Source: Plasmopara viticola (Eukaryota; Oomycota; Peronosporomycetes; Peronosporales; Peronosporaceae). From it: 64,000 nt of DNA. The notes under the pieces are model-generated. The model saw nothing but the letters and a program-made list of their open reading frames with translations. It had not been told where the DNA came from and did no database searches. Position 1 is the first letter of the stretch. Every line of letters begins with the position of its first letter. The stretch spans positions 620,001 to 684,000 of the forward strand of contig MBPM02000019.1 of NCBI GenBank assembly GCA_001695595.3, written 5' to 3'. Position numbers and translations under genes: made by a program. Positions 22,298-32,239 of this stretch are shown piece after piece.

Positions 22298-24334
22298 CTA
22301 GTAACGCCGTCCGCGGCCACCGCGACCACGGCCGCCGCGAGCACTTCCCGATCCCCAGCCTCCTCCACGACCTCGCCCTCCTCCAAAACTCTGCTGGCGC
22401 ATTTGGTATGCTGACTGCTGCAGTTTTGGTAGTGTCTTTGGGATCGAGTAAGGGCAATTCAAGCCCCTCTCTTCAATATGCTTCTCCAGTAGTTCCAGAC
22501 CGGCAATCGGCAGGTCAAAGCAAGCACCCATCGAGTCCTCCGTCAACGTCATCTGCTTAATATCATTTGCAACATTTTCTGGAAAATCGCGGTTAAGTGC
22601 GTTCCAGACGTAGCCCTTTGCCCGGATCAAGTTCGAACTTGAAAATTGAACCGTCACGTAATCAGGCACTCCTGACATGAGCGATGTGCGCCGGGGCGGC
22701 TTCGTGTGGCCCGTGATGCAGGCTAGAGCAGCAGCCAGGCATGCTTCAGGCTTCATTGTCTCAAGCACTTCACTAGCCTTTTCTCGGAAAAGCTCGATCA
22801 TGGCTGGGTCGACATTGTGAATCTCCTTCAAAGCTTTGGCAGCAGAAGCCTTAAGCAGATCCTCTTGATCGGGTGGGCCTTTCATAATGAAACTGTTGCC
22901 GATTTTACGTTCAATCTGATTCAGTTGATCGCGCTGGCGATTTGTGTATAAAGTAATACAGATCCCCTTTTTACCGGCACGGCCCGTACGACCAGATCGA
23001 TGGACGTACGTGTCCACGTCAGCCATACCTGTCATCTTGCGAGGAGGCTCCGAGTTGATCACAAGGTCGACGTTCATGTCAAGCCCACGAGCAGCAACAT
23101 CCGTAGCGATCAGCAGACGCAAACGGCCTTCACGAAACGCTTTCATGGTCGTCTCACGCTGCTCTTGCGCAATGTCACCATGCAACACTTGAGAGTCGGT
23201 CTTGATCTCGGGGTGCACGGCCAGCTCATTACAATCCTTCTTTGTTTCAGCAAAAATGATCGTGCGCGAATCCTCTTTTGCGTATACACCAAGCAGGTTT
23301 GCCAGTAGTGTGGGACGGCCTTGCCAATGGCACGGAATGGCAATGTGCTGTACATCCGTGGACGCCTGGTGATCCGAGTCTTTGACCAAATTGACATATT
23401 CGGCCTTCTTCATGTACTTGTCAGCCACGTCTTTCACCCACTTTGGAATCGTAGCGGAGAACAGCAGCATCTGGCGCTTACCCGTACTTTCGTTCTGGAC
23501 TTTTTCCATGGCTGTAAACACCTTTTGCACGTCCTCTCGGAATCCCATTTCTAGCATAGTGTCAGCCTCATCAAGAATGAGAAACTCGCAATTGTGGAGA
23601 CGCAAGTTGCCGCGATCAATGTGGTCAATTACACGACCTGTTGTACCAACTAAAATGTCCACACCACTGCGAAATGCGTTGTTTTGTGATTGGTACGACG
23701 CACCACCGTAAATGCACACCGTACTAAGTGATGGGCCTGTAAGCTCGAACTCGGAAGCCACCTGCTTGGCCAGCTCGCGCGTGGGAGCCATGCACACCAC
23801 ACGAGGAGCACGGCCACGTGATCGCGGTCGCTTGTCCTTCAGTAAGAGCTCAATCACAGGCAGCACGAAAGCCAAAGTCTTGCCCATACCTGTACGTGCG
23901 CGACCCATGATGTCGTTGCCGTCCATGATCTTGTCGAAAGTCATGGCCTGGATAGGAAAGAGTGTATGTATACCTCGAGCCTGGAGGTTCTTCTTGGTTT
24001 CGTCGCAAATGCGAAAGCTCTCGAGCGGTGGGTTCTCCTCGCCACCAACGTGCGTAACATTCTCACTCTTTATCTTCTTGGCTATAGGAATTTCCACCTC
24101 GCTTTCACCTGTCTCCTCGGCTCGATCCGTCTCATCGGTCTCCAAGTCGGTCTCGCGATGCCGCTTTTTGCTCTTCTTTTCCTTCTTCTCCTTCTTGTGT
24201 TTCTTCTCCTTCTTGCTGCTCGAGTCGGAGCTTTTCGTAGCTTTCTCCTTTACCTTTTCTTTGGCTAGCTCTTTCGCCATCTTGGCCAGCTTTTTAGCAG
24301 CCTTCTCTTCTTTCGTTAGCTTAGTTACCGACAT
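22298..24334 (-). CDS. DEAD-box RNA helicase, DDX21/DDX50 (Gu) type
   Basis: An intronless gene encodes 678 residues from the ATG at 24334; sequence upstream is open only from a non-ATG codon. The N-terminus (about 1-95) is Lys/Glu-rich and highly charged. All helicase motifs follow in order: Q motif around IHTLFPIQAM, motif I ARTGMGKT (Met in place of the usual Thr or Ser), PTRELA, TTGR, LDEAD, SAT, RGLD and HRSGRTGR. Next come a GUCT domain (YVTVQFSSSNLIRAKGY region) and a Gly/Arg-rich RGG tail. This architecture is specific to nucleolar DDX21/50-type helicases, which act in rRNA processing and Pol I/Pol II transcription. The nucleolar role is inferred from the family. It is divergent from the trehalose gene across a 211-bp shared upstream region. 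Confidence 0.95.
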   Translation of the reverse strand: MSVTKLTKEEKAAKKLAKMAKELAKEKVKEKATKSSDSSSKKEKKHKKEKKEKKSKKRHRETDLETDETDRAEETGESEVEIPIAKKIKSENVTHVGGEENPPLESFRICDETKKNLQARGIHTLFPIQAMTFDKIMDGNDIMGRARTGMGKTLAFVLPVIELLLKDKRPRSRGRAPRVVCMAPTRELAKQVASEFELTGPSLSTVCIYGGASYQSQNNAFRSGVDILVGTTGRVIDHIDRGNLRLHNCEFLILDEADTMLEMGFREDVQKVFTAMEKVQNESTGKRQMLLFSATIPKWVKDVADKYMKKAEYVNLVKDSDHQASTDVQHIAIPCHWQGRPTLLANLLGVYAKEDSRTIIFAETKKDCNELAVHPEIKTDSQVLHGDIAQEQRETTMKAFREGRLRLLIATDVAARGLDMNVDLVINSEPPRKMTGMADVDTYVHRSGRTGRAGKKGICITLYTNRQRDQLNQIERKIGNSFIMKGPPDQEDLLKASAAKALKEIHNVDPAMIELFREKASEVLETMKPEACLAAALACITGHTKPPRRTSLMSGVPDYVTVQFSSSNLIRAKGYVWNALNRDFPENVANDIKQMTLTEDSMGACFDLPIAGLELLEKHIEERGLNCPYSIPKTLPKLQQSAYQMRQQSFGGGRGRGGGWGSGSARGGRGRGGRGRRY

Positions 24335-24545
24335 AGTTGACACTGACGAATGTTCAGCTTTCAAGTGAGCGCCAGCCAATCGCCGAATTGGTCAGATAGT
24401 AATGTGCACCACACATTGCATCAGATTACGGTCTTACCTCCAAGGGCTGATTCAATTATGTAAATTTGGCGTACAGCAGCTTCCTTCCCCATACATCCGC
24501 AAGTCATTGTAGTAGTAAAGCGTCGCTCACGCCCCTCGTCTCTCT
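24335..24545. promoter_or_regulatory. shared bidirectional upstream region (helicase / trehalose gene)
   Basis: Only 211 bp separate the divergent start codons, so both promoters must lie here. A CCAAT-containing stretch is present at about 24375 and an inverted one (ATTGG) at about 24387. A pyrimidine-rich stretch precedes the trehalose gene ATG. No TATA box is obvious. Confidence 0.6.
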
Positions 24546-27500
24546 ATGGCAGATTTCTCGCTGAGTGATAGCTCGGCTACGTGGCCATCCGGCGGGATCA
24601 ATGATGGCAAGCGGCCTCCACTTCCCACATCCTTTCAGTCCGATAAGCGTGGTCGTGCAGCTAATGACAGCTCGGCGGTCATGGAAGGGAGTGGCTCGGC
24701 GTCTTGTGGGGGACGGTCTGGGGATTCAGCGGATGATCTGCCGCATCTAGCCAGCTGGAAGTCATCTACGTCGTCTATAGATGGTGCATCTGGCGACGTT
24801 AACACGGGCATCTACACGCGAGTGTATCTCAAAGTAAAGGCACAGAGTCGCTTGGGCGAGTTTGTGCACTGTTCGGGCTCATCCTTTGTAATGGGACACT
24901 TTAATCCGAATGAGAGTATGACACTTGTGACGACGCCCGATGAGTATCCATACTGGACGACGGTGAAGCCAATGCTTCTTCCCCAAGGTGTGCCACATCA
25001 GTACATGTACGCGCTCTTTTCAGGCGGAGTCTTTAGCTCCTGGGAACAGATTGAACATGAACGAGTTTTGATTCCAGAAGGACGCGAAATGCTCGTTGTC
25101 GAGGAATATGGAATGTATGATCAAGACATGGAGTTAGTGCCCACAGGCGAGCGCATCGAACGCTCACTGGTCTACGAGCGGCGGCGAAGAGACGAGAAAC
25201 CGGCGCCATTAAAGCAGAACAATGTGTCGGAAGACACTACAGCCGAAGCGGAGGAAGGATTGAAAGAGCTTGAAGCCACAGTGGCGGTCAAAGTTGCAAA
25301 GGAGCAGGAGACTGTGGACGCAAAGTCACCACATAGCAGCTTGGCAGGCTCACCCAATCAGAGATTTCGGCAGTCCATCAAACTGCAGAGCCGATACAAG
25401 CGATACATTCCGTCTAGTTACCGTCCGTCGCTGGATGCCATGCTGTTCTTGGTATGCTATCATTTGCCAGTGAAATTGAGCAAGTCAGCAAACGATGGCT
25501 CATGGTCAGCGACGTGGAATCGCGATAGTTTGATCTCTAGAAGCGACAATAGTATCGCAGAGAGCATGAATACGACGTGGGTGGGTTGTGTCACATATCA
25601 CGCGAGAAGCGATTTGGAAGAGCTTTCGGAAGACGACAAACGCGAGATCACGGCGATTTTGGCTGACATGAGCTGCATTCCCGTATTTATTGATCGTCAG
25701 CTGGCTGCAAATCACCACGGTGGGTATTGCAAGAGCAAGTTGTGGCCCATGTTTCACAATGTGGATATCCTCGACATTTACTACTCGATCTGGGACCGTG
25801 CCGAAGTGATTGAGTGGAAAGAAGAACGTAATAATGGCGAATGGTGGGATGCGTACCAGAAAGTGAATGAGCTGCTGGCAAAGCGAGTAGGTGAGCTGTG
25901 CAAGGAGAATGATACGGTGTGGGTGCACGACTACCATCTGCTGCTGTTTCCGTCGTATCTGGCGAACACGTGCAGGACCAAAATGCGCAAAAGACCGAAT
26001 ATGGTTTTTTTCTTGCACGTGCCGTTTCCCACGTCTGAAGTTTTTCGAGAGCTTTCGCACGGCACGCAATTATTAGAAGGCGTACTTGACGTGGATGTTG
26101 TCGGCTTCCATTCTTTTGATCACGCGCGTCACTTTCTTAATGCTTGCAAGCGCTTTCTGGGACTCACATACCAGTCTCGACGCGGTGGCAATCTCGGAGT
26201 GGACTATCGTGGTCGCAATGTGGTCATTACGATCAGCCACGTGGGTATTGAAACGACGCTTATTCGAAAAGCGTTGAACGACCCGGTCGTGCAAGAAGCA
26301 GCCCGCAAACTACGGGAGAAGCACGCTGGAAAAGTGCTGATTGCAGGTGTTGATGTCTGTCAGAGACTGAGTGGTATACCACTGAAGTTGCTTTCGTTCG
26401 AACAATTTTTTAGTAATTGTCCTTCTTGGAAAGATAAGCTCGTTTTTGTTGAACGCGCGACGTTGACTCAGACGCGATTAGGTGACCAAAACTACAGCAG
26501 CAATGAAATTCGCAAGCTGGTGAAACGAATTACTAAAGCACATGGTTCCGAGTGCATTGACTACGAGGAGTCGACCTCTCCACTGACGATAGAGGAGCGT
26601 GTAGCGTTGTGGCTTGCCAGCGATATCATGATGGTCACGTCTATTCGAGAAGGACTGAATCTCAAGCCTCTTGAATTTGTGTTTACAAAGGGTGTGAATC
26701 CGACCGACCGGCCGGGTGTTGTCATTCTGAGCGAGTTCTCAGCGTGCTGCTGTGTTTTGAACGGTGCTGTGCGAGTGAACCCGTGGAACATTACAGGGCT
26801 TGTGAACTCGTTGGACCACGCGTTGACAATGAGCGACGAAGAACGACTTGGTCGTCGCGCGAGAGATTTGCCATACATTACGAATCAACCGGCAGCTAAT
26901 TGGACAAAGCAAGTGTTGTCTGTCCTTCAAGAAGCAACCGAGAATGTAGAGGGCGATGAAGAATACACGAATATGGAATACATGGATACGGAAATTGGCC
27001 GATCTCACGTCATGCGCGTGGGAGATCGATTGGACTTTAAACAACTGAACATTGACAAGGTCATGGAGGCATACATCCAGTCCAAGCGGCGTGTCTTCCT
27101 GCTCGATTATGGTGGTACCGTTATTGCGCGCGAAAACATTGCAATGTACGTGAAGAAAGACTTTACGGCCGTGACAGGAAAGCGACCTTCCACTCGCATG
27201 ATGGATGCTTTGACGAATTTGACGAGTGACCCACGCAATTCAGTGTTTGTTGTGAGTGGCGTGACTAAAGCAAACCTCGCTGCTTCCCTTGGTCACATTC
27301 GCGGCCTTGGTCTGGTGTCCGACAACGGCGCATTGTACTCGTGGGCACAAGCGCCGGAATCTGAAAATCCAGAGGACAAGAGTGTACAAAACAAGACTAG
27401 TCCGATCGAACGCCGCTGGCATCAGCCCAATTTTAAGTTTGATTGGCGCCCGGTCCGGGAGGTAGCAGATCCGATTTTAAAGGTCTACTGTACACGCACA

Positions 27501-28019
27501 AATGGCAGCGTCTTGCGATATGCGCAGCAGAGCATTGCATGGAATTTTCGCTCAACAGATCCCGAATGGGGACTCTTGCAAGCTAACTCATTGCAGAGCG
27601 ATCTGGAAGAAGTCATTCGCGACCTCCCCGTCAATATTATTCGTAAGAAAGGCTTACTCGAGATTGTGCCCGAGGGGCTGAATAAGGGGGTTATAGCCCG
27701 ACAGATCTTAGTGCAAGATGCTTTGACGAGTCACAGTCAACCAGATTTTCTCTTCTGCATTGGAGACGACTCGACAGATGAGAGTATGTTTAAGGCTATT
27801 TACGACTATTACGCAGAGCGCACTGAGGAAAATGTGCACGTACGTGGCGCTGGTGCTCATGAGGACCTCGTTACTGCTAGTGACGAAGGTCCGCTTCACC
27901 ACGTATTCACATGCACAGTAGGCAAGAAGCCAAGCAACGCACATCTGTATGTCAACAACGTGGAAGAGGTCGAGCAGCTCCTTCAGGCACTAAGCAAGGC
28001 AACCGGCGAGGTGCGATAA
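24546..28019 (+). CDS. CBM20-GT20-TPP trehalose-6-phosphate synthase/phosphatase-like protein
   Basis: An intronless gene encodes 1157 residues: a disordered N-terminus, a CBM20-type starch-binding domain (about 95-200), a linker, a GT20 trehalose-6-phosphate synthase-like domain (about 295-790) and a HAD-type trehalose-phosphatase domain (about 835-1150). GT20 hallmarks WVHDYHLLLFP and HVPFPTSEVFR are kept. The donor-binding block, normally GVDRLDYxKG, is instead GVDVCQRLSG (601-610), losing the conserved Arg and Lys, and DGMNL is EGLNL. The phosphatase has the Asp854 nucleophile, but motif I is DYGGT (854-858), so the second Asp of DxD is Gly; GDDSTDE (1073-1079) is intact. By family knowledge these changes predict weak or absent catalysis, like plant class II TPS proteins, so a regulatory or carbohydrate-sensing role is more likely. 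CBM20 may tether it to glucan. Confidence 0.92.
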   Translation: MADFSLSDSSATWPSGGINDGKRPPLPTSFQSDKRGRAANDSSAVMEGSGSASCGGRSGDSADDLPHLASWKSSTSSIDGASGDVNTGIYTRVYLKVKAQSRLGEFVHCSGSSFVMGHFNPNESMTLVTTPDEYPYWTTVKPMLLPQGVPHQYMYALFSGGVFSSWEQIEHERVLIPEGREMLVVEEYGMYDQDMELVPTGERIERSLVYERRRRDEKPAPLKQNNVSEDTTAEAEEGLKELEATVAVKVAKEQETVDAKSPHSSLAGSPNQRFRQSIKLQSRYKRYIPSSYRPSLDAMLFLVCYHLPVKLSKSANDGSWSATWNRDSLISRSDNSIAESMNTTWVGCVTYHARSDLEELSEDDKREITAILADMSCIPVFIDRQLAANHHGGYCKSKLWPMFHNVDILDIYYSIWDRAEVIEWKEERNNGEWWDAYQKVNELLAKRVGELCKENDTVWVHDYHLLLFPSYLANTCRTKMRKRPNMVFFLHVPFPTSEVFRELSHGTQLLEGVLDVDVVGFHSFDHARHFLNACKRFLGLTYQSRRGGNLGVDYRGRNVVITISHVGIETTLIRKALNDPVVQEAARKLREKHAGKVLIAGVDVCQRLSGIPLKLLSFEQFFSNCPSWKDKLVFVERATLTQTRLGDQNYSSNEIRKLVKRITKAHGSECIDYEESTSPLTIEERVALWLASDIMMVTSIREGLNLKPLEFVFTKGVNPTDRPGVVILSEFSACCCVLNGAVRVNPWNITGLVNSLDHALTMSDEERLGRRARDLPYITNQPAANWTKQVLSVLQEATENVEGDEEYTNMEYMDTEIGRSHVMRVGDRLDFKQLNIDKVMEAYIQSKRRVFLLDYGGTVIARENIAMYVKKDFTAVTGKRPSTRMMDALTNLTSDPRNSVFVVSGVTKANLAASLGHIRGLGLVSDNGALYSWAQAPESENPEDKSVQNKTSPIERRWHQPNFKFDWRPVREVADPILKVYCTRTNGSVLRYAQQSIAWNFRSTDPEWGLLQANSLQSDLEEVIRDLPVNIIRKKGLLEIVPEGLNKGVIARQILVQDALTSHSQPDFLFCIGDDSTDESMFKAIYDYYAERTEENVHVRGAGAHEDLVTASDEGPLHHVFTCTVGKKPSNAHLYVNNVEEVEQLLQALSKATGEVR

Positions 28020-28398
28020 CTTACAATAATGGAAATCGTACGTATGTGTATACTCATGTGGTTGTTGACATCTGTAGAGAGCTATGGCAACGGATTAGTG
28101 AAACCAATGATGGTTTCTGAAAAGCTGGCATTGCGCTTCGCATAAGGAATGTTAAACGTGGAGACAAGAGATGTAGAGCCTATTAAAAATTAATAGGATG
28201 AAAAGGCGTTTGCAACCGATAACTTTATGAGCAATGCACCGACATGATGGTATCTACGTGCCCTGTAAGCCGACGATTTTGATGCTAGTTTGAGTGCACA
28301 GCCATGTGATCCACTATCGGCGAAACGATCATCAAGGATACAATGATTGCTGGTTCGTTGTTACATGTTGTCACTTTCCAAGTTTCATTATTTTTGTT
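28020..28398. other. convergent intergenic region
   Basis: This lies between the 3' ends of the trehalose gene and the inverted sulfatase-fold gene. It contains a small palindrome (28179-28197, 8-bp arms CCTATTAA with a 3-nt spacer). About 40 bp next to 28398 resemble the 3' flank of sulfatase copy 1. Confidence 0.5.
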
Positions 28399-30924
28399 TT
28401 ATTCCCCACCAGAGCATTTGACAGCAAGCAAGCAGTTTTTGTCCCACCGCTCTTTGTAGTATGCCGAGATGTACCGCCCCTTGTCACGCCACGATTTCCA
28501 ATCTGCGAGCTGTTCAGCCGACAGTTCTGGAATCAGATCTTTGCTCATCGAATGGTCCGTCTCGGTATTGTGTAGAAACATTGCATCTGCAATGTTATCG
28601 TAACCCAAGCGGTAATTGCCACGCACAATGGACATTTTGCGGCCGGGAACGTTACTATAGACGACACGCTCCCCATAAGGAACCTGGCGCTTAAGAGAGC
28701 GGCCGACACCATTTTGGACGAAGCCTCCTTCAGGCAGCCCTGTAATGTCCGCCAGAGTGTTGAGGATATCGTAGTGCTCTGCAACGTCTTCAATCTTTAA
28801 ACCCGCATACTTTCCCAATCGTCCCTCTGCAAGAATGAGGCCTGGCACCCGCGTAAGGGATTCTTCATCCGTGTAAATACTGTCAGATTCCGGTGATTGA
28901 CCATGATCGCCATATATAACAACGATAGTGTTGTTCAGAATGCCCTCCTGGTCCATGCGGTCCAGAAACTTTCCCAGCTCCATGTCGGTGAAATATCGAG
29001 CTTCATAGTATTGCTGTATCCTTTGCGCATGCTTTGCTCCTGTGTACAGTCTAGAAAAGTCAGGTTTTTCCGACTCTGTGTACCATTTTGGCACTGAAGT
29101 GAAGGGAAAGTGAGAGGTGATGGTGCAATGCATGACAAACAGCGGCTGGTTCTGTTTACCGTTCTGCGCACGCTCTGTTTCCTTGCGTGTCTTGTTTACG
29201 AGTAAATCTCCAAGAATTTGGAAACCCACGTCATCATGAGCTCCCCAATGAAACCCTCGTTGAGCCTCGCCCTTCCAGTCATCACGACTAATGTTCAGAC
29301 TGAATTCGGCTAACTCCTTTATCCGTTCATCGTTCCAAACCGTATCAAAGCCGTGTGACGGAAGGAATGTATTCCAGTTGTCGTGATTTATGGAAGACCC
29401 AGTGGTAAAGAAAGTCTCGTAGCCCTTGGCTTTAAACAGTTGAGGCAAGCCAGAAAGGTTTGTCTGCTGTTTGCCTCCAGTAATACCGGTTCTCGCGGCG
29501 TGGTCGTATGGTATCTGTCCAAACAACACGCTTTCCAAAGAGCGACTTGTCGGGTTGCTCGTCCATAGATTGCGAATAGCCACGCCACGCTTTGCCCACT
29601 TGTCAAAGTTCGGAGTAATGATAAGATCAGTCTTATTAAATAAATTAGAGGGGTCGTCCTTTCCGACAAAGTACCGCGAGTCTCGAAAGCGAAAAGACTC
29701 GACGCTAATAAGAAGAACATTTGGCAAACTGTCATTGGAGACCTTAACGTCAAACGCAAGGTCACCACGATATCCCGTCGTGAGGCGGTATAAGGAGTCG
29801 GTTCCGTACAGCTCGAATCTCTCTGATGGATGAATAAACGTTTCTATCGACATTCTCTTCTCCTGTACATTTCCGAAAGTAAGGACTGCCGCTGGCGGCT
29901 GAAGTGCTTTTCCAAACAGTTCATTGAGCGTAATGTTTAAAGCCGAAAACGCGATCGGAGGCGAGCACACACAGCGCACTATTACAACAGCTACCGAAGC
30001 GACTACGAGACCAGCAAACACTATCGTGACCTGAATCACTTGGCTAGCAATGATTTTCGCGTAAAGAAGATTTTCATGCATCGAAATGCCGTGATGGTCT
30101 TGCACATCCACGCCTTCTTCAAGAGGGATCTTCTGATATCGTGATCGGCCGATTGCCATCTCTGAGCACTTTCGGTCTACGACATTTGCGATTGTTGCTG
30201 CGAGGTGTGCCGGGTTCCATCGAGTGAGGTCGGCCCAGCTCGCCATTGTTCTTACGAGCGCGAATGTTGTAGCAGCGCACAATAGCAGAGTGGCAACAAC
30301 GTAACATCGATTGAGATCCTCAGTCGAAACTGGAACTTGACTCAGATCATGTCTTTCCCTAATTGCTGTAGCGAAAAGCTCAAACGTGAATCGCATTTGC
30401 TGATTCAGCACGAGCAACAAGTCGAAAGCACCAGGTGCGACCGCAGCAACAAACAGAATCCACGATGCTAAAAACGTTGCAAAGTTTCCGACGATTCGTA
30501 AAATCTCTGCATTGATCCGAGGACTCAAGCGATTAATGATGTAGAGCTTGAGCATGTCAAAGACCCATAATGCACACACCAAATAGGACGTGCATACAAA
30601 ATCCTCTAAAATTCCAAGCCCCAACGCCGCACTTTTAAAACTGGTCGTATAGTCTGATGGACTCCCGTACATTGTTGCCAAAGTTTTGAGGATGACGCAT
30701 CGACTAATAAAGTAACAAAAGATCATGAATGCGTACATAAAAAACCATCCAAACCACGGAAGACCAACGACGGCGGTCATTTGAAGAGCTCGTTGGATTA
30801 AACCTCGCTGTTGAATTGACTTTGCTGATGCCTCGCTACGATAACAATTAGCGTCAACATCAAGAGGGTCCGAAAGACGATGAGATCTCACTTTGCCAGC
30901 CACAAAAACGTGCTGGGAACCCAT
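28399..30924 (-). CDS. LTA-synthase-like sulfatase-fold membrane protein, copy 2
   Basis: The gene encodes an 841-residue paralogue of the protein at 8039-10564. It has the same five-helix N-terminal half and the same sulfatase-fold motifs (PNVLLI.SVES, SNPTSRS, GDHG), so the predicted chemistry is the same. The frame is open upstream to 31125, but only from a GTG. The ATG at 30924 is chosen because it aligns exactly with the copy 1 start (TTTCATCGA.GAAGCATGG in both) and gives identical length; an in-frame ATG at 30957 is the alternative. The last 200 or so residues are identical to copy 1 except the final residue, with few synonymous differences, whereas the N-terminal half has many replacements. 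Both genes appear intact. Confidence 0.88.
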   Translation of the reverse strand: MGSQHVFVAGKVRSHRLSDPLDVDANCYRSEASAKSIQQRGLIQRALQMTAVVGLPWFGWFFMYAFMIFCYFISRCVILKTLATMYGSPSDYTTSFKSAALGLGILEDFVCTSYLVCALWVFDMLKLYIINRLSPRINAEILRIVGNFATFLASWILFVAAVAPGAFDLLLVLNQQMRFTFELFATAIRERHDLSQVPVSTEDLNRCYVVATLLLCAATTFALVRTMASWADLTRWNPAHLAATIANVVDRKCSEMAIGRSRYQKIPLEEGVDVQDHHGISMHENLLYAKIIASQVIQVTIVFAGLVVASVAVVIVRCVCSPPIAFSALNITLNELFGKALQPPAAVLTFGNVQEKRMSIETFIHPSERFELYGTDSLYRLTTGYRGDLAFDVKVSNDSLPNVLLISVESFRFRDSRYFVGKDDPSNLFNKTDLIITPNFDKWAKRGVAIRNLWTSNPTSRSLESVLFGQIPYDHAARTGITGGKQQTNLSGLPQLFKAKGYETFFTTGSSINHDNWNTFLPSHGFDTVWNDERIKELAEFSLNISRDDWKGEAQRGFHWGAHDDVGFQILGDLLVNKTRKETERAQNGKQNQPLFVMHCTITSHFPFTSVPKWYTESEKPDFSRLYTGAKHAQRIQQYYEARYFTDMELGKFLDRMDQEGILNNTIVVIYGDHGQSPESDSIYTDEESLTRVPGLILAEGRLGKYAGLKIEDVAEHYDILNTLADITGLPEGGFVQNGVGRSLKRQVPYGERVVYSNVPGRKMSIVRGNYRLGYDNIADAMFLHNTETDHSMSKDLIPELSAEQLADWKSWRDKGRYISAYYKERWDKNCLLAVKCSGGE

Positions 30925-31861
30925 GCTTCTTCGATGAAATAAAGAACAGAGAGACATCGGAAGGAACACCACCACCCGACTTTTGGCAAGCCAAGTACAG
31001 AAAATTGGTTCGACTCCTCGGTGTTCTATCTTTGTCCAGCAGCTCAAATCAGAGGTATTGCAAATCTCGCGATCTCTTGGGTTACAGATTGCGAGGTGAT
31101 TGTTGTCGCATATATTTGGTAACACATAATCCTCTTTCTTAAGGCGCGCATGCTTAACCAGAATGATGAACGATAATGCACTTAAGCATGCTCATCACAA
31201 CGTTAAAACTACCGAAAATGTCATGATAGAATTATTATGAATATCTTCAAGCTGCCAGTGAACAAAAAAGCGTTACACAAAAGGAGACGCGGCGGCTTTT
31301 CCGTTGCGTCTGTTGTTGCATCAAATCTTCCGAATTTTAGCTCTTATTTGAACTGCGGCGCAATTTGTAAATATGCATTAAAACATGTATATTTTAATTT
31401 ATATTTAATTAATATAGTATGTTTTATGCACAAGATATACGAGTCCTAGGTATGGTTAAAGATAATATTCTTTCTTCTACATAACTAGCGATCTATGGCA
31501 CCGTAGTAAGCTAGGCTGCAAGTTTTGTTAGCTACTGAAGCAATCGCGATCCAAAACTAAAGTTAAGTGCTCAGCCGATATCGTTATGGAACCTGATCAC
31601 TCTCCTGTCATCAAGATATAGGCTCTGCTTTGTCGCATACTAGCTGACCTGAACTTTTGTTGTGGTTAATGCTCTCTCCGGCATTCCTTCTTGTGCTCCA
31701 AGGAGCACTTAGAATGTATCAGTGAGTGCCCATCAGGTAGGAAAGCACGTAAACCAAAAGCAGCTGAACACATGGCCATCTCGATCGCTTCGTTCTAAAA
31801 GTGAAGCACTATGAGCTCCTGCCTTTCAAAAGTATAAGCCTTTAGTTTTATTTGTTGAAGG
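30925..31861. other. intergenic, upstream of sulfatase-fold copy 2
   Basis: The first 200 bp are open in the gene's frame and could be 5' UTR. AT-rich sequence follows up to the copia LTR. A 70-codon frame at 31237-31449 has no recognisable feature. Confidence 0.4.
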
Positions 31862-32200
31862 TGATGCTACACTTATGTGAAATTTGCATGTTTTGAAAAG
31901 CGGTGACAGCCGGTAAATTGATAGGCACTGGCACATCGATTAGACTACATGTAAAGGCGTCTTTGAAACGAGCGGATTCAACGTTGGAACTAAGTGTGGG
32001 TACACAACCCAGGGATATTGGAAACAGCGCGTTTTCGAATGTTTCTTAGTATTTGCTCATGTAAAAAAAAATCGAGAACGCTTAGATATAGCAGTAGTGC
32101 GAAATAGGTCTCAAATACACCTTTTTCGGGTTTCCCTCTTCAGTCACAAGCCGTATTCGTCTTAATCCTCTGCGTCCGACTTTTTAAAAGGTTATGGGCC
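31862..32200 (+). repeat. 5' LTR of the copia element
   Basis: Starts TGATGCTACAC. It shares ordered blocks with the 3' LTR: GCATGTTTTGAAAAGCG..GACAG.CGGTA, GACTRCATGTAAARGCGTCTT, and near its end CTTTGCGT- or CTCTGCGTCCGAC-type sequence. The end point is approximate. Confidence 0.75.
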
Positions 32201-32239
32201 CAAGTACGAACGCGACATCCAAGATAGAACCGTTCGACA

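Noticed and set aside
24335..24379. 15-codon N-terminal extension of the DEAD-box helicase
   Set aside because: It would start at TTG; the first ATG is at 24334 and begins a typical charged N-terminus.
28179..28197. Palindrome after the trehalose gene as a terminator
   Set aside because: An 8-bp A+T-rich stem has no established terminator role for eukaryotic Pol II genes; noted only as a small palindrome.
30925..31125. 67-codon N-terminal extension of sulfatase-fold copy 2
   Set aside because: It begins with GTG, and has no counterpart in copy 1; the ATG at 30924 aligns with the copy 1 start and gives the same 841-residue length.
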